A stretch of 8,151 bases of DNA from Cyclobacteriaceae bacterium (GTDB lineage: Bacteria > Bacteroidota > Bacteroidia > Cytophagales > Cyclobacteriaceae), in the NCBI GenBank assembly GCA_028279155.1, contig JANQST010000284.1:1-8151 (forward strand). Reading direction: 5' to 3'. Of the stretch, positions 5,440 through 8,151 are shown piece by piece. The first letter of the stretch is position 1; each line of letters begins with the position of its first letter. Under the pieces are notes generated by a model, which was given only the letters and a program-made list of their open reading frames with translations, ran no database searches and was not told where the DNA came from. The position numbers were made by a program, and so were the translations under genes.

Positions 5440-6756
5440 ATGACCTTAGCTATGAAACTAAGTGGTGAATATCTTATGTCTGGAAAAGGACGAGAACTTT
5501 TGGGGCAGTTGTTTCACAACTCGGGGGAAGGCATTATGCTCTTCAACAAACAAGGAGAGATTGAAATGTCGAATCCAAGAGCTTTGGAAATGTTTGGCTA
5601 TACGGAACAAGAACTTTTAGGAAAAAAGGTCGAAGCCTTGGTACCGAAAGAGTCCAGGTCGAAACATGAAGGCCACCGAAACAAATACATGAAGAAGCCA
5701 GCCCCACGATCTATGGGGCAGGGGCTTGATCTAAAAGGGGTTCGTAAGGATGGCTCAATGTTCCCGGTAGAAATTAGCTTGAACTACCTGAGTCACCAGG
5801 ATGAGACGATGGTGGTAGCCTTCGTTACGGACATAACTATTCGGAAGGAAAACGAGCGTGTTGTGGAGGAACAGCAAAAGAAGCTGTCAGAATACGCCGA
5901 TGAGCTTGAGGGGAAAGTGAAGTCCAGAACAAGAGAACTTGAGCAGATGAATTTAGGGTTGAAGAGTCAGATTCAGGAACGGAAACTCGCGGAGACAGCG
6001 CTCAAAAAAAGCCTGGATGACCTAAAAAAAGCTGAGCAGGAAATTCTAAACTCCCTGGAACGCGAAAGAGAGCTGGGGGAACTAAAATCCAGGTTTGTAT
6101 CAATGGCAAGTCATGAGTTTCGTACACCGCTAACAACTATATTATCCTCCGCCAACCTGATCGGTAAATATGCTGAAGGTGATCAGCAGTCATCGAGAGA
6201 GAAACACATCGAAAGGATTAATAAGAGTGTCCAAAACTTAACCGGGATTCTGAATGATTTCCTATCAATGGAAAAATTGGAGAGTGGCATAACAAGAGTA
6301 GATAAAAAAGAACTGAAGTTGGATCAGCTGGTAAGAGAAGTCTGTGAGGAGATGGAAGGAACACTGAAGAAGGACCAAAAAATTGAAATCAGAAGTGAGG
6401 CTGTCGTAGTTCTTTCCGATGATCACATTTTGAAGAATGTTTTGATCAATCTCATTTCAAATGCAAGCAAGTATTCATCCGAAGGAGATGCAATTGAAGT
6501 AAGCGCCCTAGTGGAGAAAGACGAAGTTTGTTTAAAGGTTATCGATCATGGGATTGGTATTCCAAAGGAAGAGCAAAAGAATTTGTTCGAACGCTTTTTT
6601 AGAGCAGACAATGTGACCAATATTCAAGGGACAGGCCTTGGGCTCAATATTGTCAAAAAGTATGTTGAGTTACTTGGAGGCAAAATTGAATTCAAAAGCC
6701 AAGAAGGAGAAGGGAGTACTTTTTGTGTTCGAATTCCATTAACGCCTGGGAAGTGA
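5440..6756 (+). CDS. Soluble PAS-domain sensor histidine kinase, FixL-like
   Basis: 438 residues, with no membrane helix or signal peptide, so it should sense a cytoplasmic or diffusible signal. Domains: PAS (about 20-135), a long charged coiled coil (about 138-215), dimerisation/phosphoacceptor domain with H225 in SHEFRTP, and HATPase with N-box NLISNA (337-342), DHGIGIP (369-375), F-box FERFF (383-387) and GTGLGL (397-402). All catalytic motifs are intact. The PAS region aligns without gaps to the rhizobial FixL haem pocket as I recall it: H76 falls on the proximal haem histidine (H200 of Bradyrhizobium FixL), while the distal arginine R220 is replaced by L96. That histidine is also common in PAS domains not known to bind haem, so oxygen sensing is only a hypothesis. 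The ATG at 5440 was chosen; one at 5452 is possible. The likely partner is the receiver-Crp protein at 7047, separated from it by a small minus-strand gene. Confidence 0.93.
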   Translation: MTLAMKLSGEYLMSGKGRELLGQLFHNSGEGIMLFNKQGEIEMSNPRALEMFGYTEQELLGKKVEALVPKESRSKHEGHRNKYMKKPAPRSMGQGLDLKGVRKDGSMFPVEISLNYLSHQDETMVVAFVTDITIRKENERVVEEQQKKLSEYADELEGKVKSRTRELEQMNLGLKSQIQERKLAETALKKSLDDLKKAEQEILNSLERERELGELKSRFVSMASHEFRTPLTTILSSANLIGKYAEGDQQSSREKHIERINKSVQNLTGILNDFLSMEKLESGITRVDKKELKLDQLVREVCEEMEGTLKKDQKIEIRSEAVVVLSDDHILKNVLINLISNASKYSSEGDAIEVSALVEKDEVCLKVIDHGIGIPKEEQKNLFERFFRADNVTNIQGTGLGLNIVKKYVELLGGKIEFKSQEGEGSTFCVRIPLTPGK

Positions 6757-6918
6757 TTTCCTTATAAAAAAGTAGGCAAGAGGACCAATTACTGGAACCA
6801 GGATAACGATAGGGTACCAGATTAACCTTATATTTTGCGGATAACTTCTTAATGCAAGATCAACCATTGCGAAAATTGCTACGGCAGCTCCTACTATACC
6901 TATTATAATCCAATCCAT
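6739..6918 (-). CDS. Small two-helix membrane protein with PLDc_N-type domain
   Basis: A 59-residue frame (ATG at 6918, TAA at 6741-6739). Two hydrophobic helices, about residues 3-20 and 33-53, are joined by a polar loop. The segment DLALRS (20-25), then LIWYPIVILVPVIGPLAYF (34-52) with a basic tail, matches the PLDc_N pattern: an aspartate after helix 1, a Trp opening helix 2, and P-x-x-G-x-x-x-Y. This domain occurs at the N-terminus of cardiolipin synthases and also alone in small proteins of unknown role. The stop lies within the histidine kinase gene (18-nt convergent overlap). It lies between the kinase and its probable regulator, so those two cannot form a simple operon. No strong ribosome binding site is seen, as is normal for this group. 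Function is unknown. Confidence 0.75.
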   Translation of the reverse strand: MDWIIIGIVGAAVAIFAMVDLALRSYPQNIRLIWYPIVILVPVIGPLAYFFIRKSLPRR

Positions 6919-6967
6919 AATACTATTGTTTTGATGCCAAGTTGGAGCATCTGCAAGAAATCCTTAA

Positions 6968-7030
6968 TGATATATCTCAGGGTGAATCATGAGAAATCTC
7001 AAGCAAAACCCTTACCTTATCGTTAATTTG
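6968..7030 (+). promoter_or_regulatory. Predicted autoregulatory promoter of the response regulator, two Crp/Fnr-type sites 22 bp apart
   Basis: TGAG-AAAT-CTCA at 6990-7001 is a perfect inverted repeat and TGAT-ATAT-CTCA at 6968-6979 is an exact core match; their centres are exactly 22 bp apart. TTAATTTG at 7023-7030 matches five of six bases of TAnnTTTG, 31 bp from the proximal site (33-34 elsewhere). The leader to the ATG at 7047 would be about 12 nt. The upstream site is 50 bp before the divergent PLDc_N-type gene and could serve it too, but I see no good -7 element on that side. The pair suggests that the regulator controls its own gene. Confidence 0.55.
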
Positions 7031-7046
7031 CTGACAAAAATTAGCT

Positions 7047-8093
7047 ATGAACAAGAAAGCTGTTTTGGTAATCGAAGATCAACAGGATGTTCGTGAAAAC
7101 ATCGCAGAATTGCTTGAGCTTTCCAATTATAATGTGATCACTGCTCCTAACGGGAAAGAAGGAGTGAAGAAAGCTTTAGAGTTACCACCAGACCTGGTTT
7201 TATGCGATATTATGATGCCAGAAATGGACGGATATGAAGTACTATATCTCTTATCCAAAAACCAATCTACCGCATCAATTCCGTTCATATTCTTGACAGC
7301 AAAGGCTGAAAAATCCGATTTCAGAAAAGGCATGAACATGGGTGCAGATGACTACATCACCAAGCCCTTTGAAGAAATAGAATTGCTAGGAGCAATTGAA
7401 CGCCGAATTCAGCGTCATGAAGCACTTTCTAGTTCAAGTGAGATTGATGAATTTGTCAGTTCAGCTAAGAAATACCATAGTATTGGAGACCTTGACAAGG
7501 AGCGAAAAACGAGAACCTTTAAAAAGAAAGACATTATTTATCGCGAAGGTGATTTTGGCTCTTATGTCTACAAAATCAAGAAGGGAAAAGTAAAGACCTA
7601 CAGGATTAACGAAGATGGCAAGGAACTGGTACATGATCTTTTAAAAGAAGGAGATTTCCTTGGAGAGCGCGCAGTGATCCAGGATGATACGCGTACTGAG
7701 TTTGCTGAGGCGATGGAAGAAACGGAATTGATTTTGATTCCTCGCACTGATTTTCAGGAACTCATTTTTGGAAACAGGGAAGTTTCTGCTCAGTTCATTA
7801 AGCTCTTGTCAAGAAACCTCTCTGAGCGCGAACTTGAGTTGATGGAGATGGCATACAATACCGTTCGTAAGCGAACTGCTGACAGCCTGATGAAGTTGTA
7901 CGAAACCTATAAAAAGGATGATGAGGTAGTTAGCTTCGAGATCTCCAGAGCAGACCTTGCCGGAATGGTCGGAACTGCTACAGAATCGGTCATACGTATT
8001 CTTTCAGAATTTAAAAAGGACGGTTGGATTGAGATCAATGGCAGTTCAATATCAGTTTTATCAGCAGAGAATATCAGGAATGTGAAGTACTGA
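7047..8093 (+). CDS. Response regulator with Crp/Fnr output: receiver, cNMP-binding fold and Crp-type HTH in one chain
   Basis: 348 residues. Receiver domain (about 4-122) with acidic pair E10-D11, phosphorylation site D54 in LCDIMMP, switch T84 and K106 in TKPF: all active-site residues are present. After a short linker, an effector-type beta-barrel (about 150-240) carries GDFLGE (202-207) and R216-T217, near the positions of the cAMP-contacting E72 and R82-S83 of E. coli CRP, but one residue closer together. A dimerisation helix (about 245-275) is followed by a Crp-type winged HTH (298-337) with recognition segment TESVIRIL (312-319). There is no N-terminal Cys cluster as in FNR, so it is not an Fe-S oxygen sensor. 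It probably combines FixJ-like phosphorylation with FixK-like DNA binding, activated by the kinase at 5440. Glu and Arg that contact the TGA core in CRP and FNR are kept (E313, R317); the FNR Ser or CRP Gly position is Ile316. The start has no upstream rival. Confidence 0.94.
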   Translation: MNKKAVLVIEDQQDVRENIAELLELSNYNVITAPNGKEGVKKALELPPDLVLCDIMMPEMDGYEVLYLLSKNQSTASIPFIFLTAKAEKSDFRKGMNMGADDYITKPFEEIELLGAIERRIQRHEALSSSSEIDEFVSSAKKYHSIGDLDKERKTRTFKKKDIIYREGDFGSYVYKIKKGKVKTYRINEDGKELVHDLLKEGDFLGERAVIQDDTRTEFAEAMEETELILIPRTDFQELIFGNREVSAQFIKLLSRNLSERELELMEMAYNTVRKRTADSLMKLYETYKKDDEVVSFEISRADLAGMVGTATESVIRILSEFKKDGWIEINGSSISVLSAENIRNVKY

Positions 8094-8151
8094 CAGGCCT
8101 TGGTATGGGTTGAGATTAAGAGTCAATCCAGTAAAAGACGCCTTAAAGGTC
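8094..8151. other. Right-edge intergenic tail
   Basis: 58 bp after the regulator stop codon. I see no hairpin with a T tract, no tRNA and no convincing gene start; the sequence is cut off too soon to say whether the regulator is followed by another gene in the same direction. Confidence 0.4.

Noticed and set aside
7127..7593. Frames inside the response regulator gene (70 codons minus, 65 codons plus)
   Set aside because: Both sit within the intact receiver and cNMP-fold coding sequence; they have no independent features.
1..8151. CRISPR array, tRNA, rRNA, insertion sequence or phage genes
   Set aside because: No regularly spaced direct repeats, cloverleaf-like segments, transposase motifs or terminal inverted repeats were seen on either strand.

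Overview
The window looks like chromosomal DNA of a Bacteroidota bacterium, probably in the Cytophagales or a neighbouring group. The DNA is moderately AT-rich, start codons lack clear Shine-Dalgarno sequences, several leaders carry elements close to the Bacteroidota -7 consensus TAnnTTTG, and the protein families fit. The lineage is inferred from these traits, not from a database match. The theme is low-oxygen respiration through a cbb3-type cytochrome c oxidase and the two-component system that probably controls it.

Layout: positions 1-1282 hold, on the minus strand, the assembly gene ccoS and the start of the catalytic subunit gene ccoN, which runs off the left edge. Positions 1531-2446 hold two plus-strand genes, a small four-helix membrane protein of unknown function and an Hsp20 small heat shock protein closed by a clear terminator. 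Positions 2486-5288 hold a minus-strand pair, a universal stress protein followed 1 nt later by ccoI, the copper-exporting P-type ATPase for cbb3 assembly. Positions 5440-6756 encode a soluble PAS histidine kinase with a FixL-like PAS core. A 59-residue membrane protein of PLDc_N type lies on the minus strand at 6739-6918, overlapping the kinase end. Positions 7047-8093 encode a response regulator whose output is a whole Crp/Fnr module (receiver, cNMP-binding fold, Crp-type helix-turn-helix).

Together the genes resemble the rhizobial FixL-FixJ-FixK cascade that switches on fixNOQP/fixGHIS (ccoNOQP/ccoGHIS), but with the FixJ-like receiver and FixK-like DNA-binding protein fused in one polypeptide. 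The main non-coding observation supports this. All four gene-start intergenic regions carry the Crp/Fnr core TGA-N6-TCA (seven exact copies in about 640 bp), and at five gene starts an exact or one-mismatch copy is centred 33-34 bp upstream of a TAnnTTTG-like -7 element. That is the expected class II (-41.5) activator position. A second copy often lies exactly 22 bp away. I infer a local, autoregulated low-oxygen regulon covering ccoS-ccoN, the membrane protein, hsp20, usp-ccoI, the kinase and the regulator. No stretch longer than 300 bp lacks a gene.
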